From positions 13,206-28,488 of the forward strand of contig DIKU01000164.1 in the NCBI GenBank assembly GCA_002424645.1: a stretch of DNA of 15,283 bases, written 5' to 3'. Positions 15,153-15,283 of this stretch are shown here, piece after piece. Numbering within the stretch: the first letter of the stretch is position 1; the number at the start of each line of letters is the position of its first letter. The stretch is from Pelobacter sp. UBA5610 (GTDB lineage: Bacteria; Desulfobacterota; Desulfuromonadia; Desulfuromonadales; Syntrophotaleaceae). The notes under the pieces were generated by a model. That model worked only from the letters and a program-made list of their open reading frames with translations, searched no databases and was not told the origin of the DNA. A program made the position numbers and the translations under genes.

Positions 15153-15283
15153 ATGGCATTAACAATCAATACTAACGTTCAATCGTTGAACGCACAGCGG
15201 AACTTGTCTAAGTCGCAATCTTCGCTCGCAAATTCCATGCAACGCCTGTCTTCAGGCTTGCGCATCAACAGCGCCAAAGATGA
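15153..15283 (+). CDS. Second flagellin, 3' end beyond window
   Basis: Start of a second flagellin; 43 codons are visible before the right edge. The protein begins MALTINTNVQSLNAQRNLSK and reaches SSGLRINSAKD, differing from the first flagellin at only a handful of positions (residues 3, 14, 17, 24 and 27), so the pair arose by tandem duplication. Codon choice is less selective than in the first copy (for example TTA and TTG for leucine, TCG for serine), which may mean a lower expression level. The last 25 or so bases are nearly identical to the equivalent stretch of the first gene. Length of the full protein and the nature of its central region cannot be known here. Confidence 0.95.
   Translation, partial: MALTINTNVQSLNAQRNLSKSQSSLANSMQRLSSGLRINSAKD

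Noticed and set aside
1..15283. CRISPR arrays, tRNA or rRNA genes, insertion sequences, phage or toxin-antitoxin modules
   Set aside because: No spaced direct repeats, RNA gene signatures, transposase or phage motifs were seen in the window.

Overview
The window looks like part of a flagellar glycosylation locus from a motile Gram-negative bacterium, most likely deltaproteobacterial (Desulfuromonas/Geobacter/Pelobacter type). The reasons are a short 275-residue flagellin made almost only of conserved D0/D1 ends, a sigma-28 promoter directly in front of it, a second flagellin gene in tandem, and upstream of them a dense run of sugar-nucleotide and sugar-modification genes. The taxon is an inference from protein style, not from a marker gene.

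Bases 1-13787 hold thirteen genes, all on the + strand, with gaps of 0-38 bases or short overlaps (826, about 1547, 2589-2596, 10591-10598, 11829-11832), so they look like one operon. In order: aldo/keto reductase (5' end cut by the window edge), SpsF-type cytidylyltransferase, PseG/SpsG-type UDP-sugar hydrolase, SAM methyltransferase, ATP-grasp ligase, second SAM methyltransferase, polysaccharide pyruvyl transferase, split transketolase (N-terminal half, then C-terminal half), cobalamin-binding-type radical SAM enzyme, FabG-like short-chain dehydrogenase, second ATP-grasp ligase, and a GH57-type glycosidase/glucanotransferase. The reductase, cytidylyltransferase and PseG-like trio points to a nonulosonic acid (pseudaminic/legionaminic-like) or a related CMP/UDP-activated sugar. 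The remaining genes look like tailoring steps: methylation, ATP-dependent acyl or amino-acyl ligation, pyruvylation, two-carbon ketol transfer and a radical step. The sugar synthase, aminotransferase, dehydratase and flagellin glycosyltransferase (Maf type) are not in the window and would have to lie outside it.

Bases 13788-14003 are the flagellin control region: two A-tracts in UP-element position, a near-perfect sigma-28 promoter (TAAA-N15-TCCGATAA), and a leader of about 130 bases. Bases 14004-14831 are the flagellin gene. Bases 14832-15152 (321 bases, no gene) hold a hairpin just after the stop, several inverted repeats and the leader of the second flagellin, whose gene starts at 15153 and runs off the right edge.

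The most notable non-coding signal is that both flagellin leaders carry the same arrangement: a 6-bp hairpin with a GGA-containing hexaloop, then 23 or 24 bases downstream a Shine-Dalgarno that again fits CANGGANG. The stems differ in sequence but keep their pairing. This is the architecture expected for CsrA control of flagellin translation, as known for Bacillus hag. It would place glycan synthesis, flagellin transcription and flagellin translation control in one neighbourhood.
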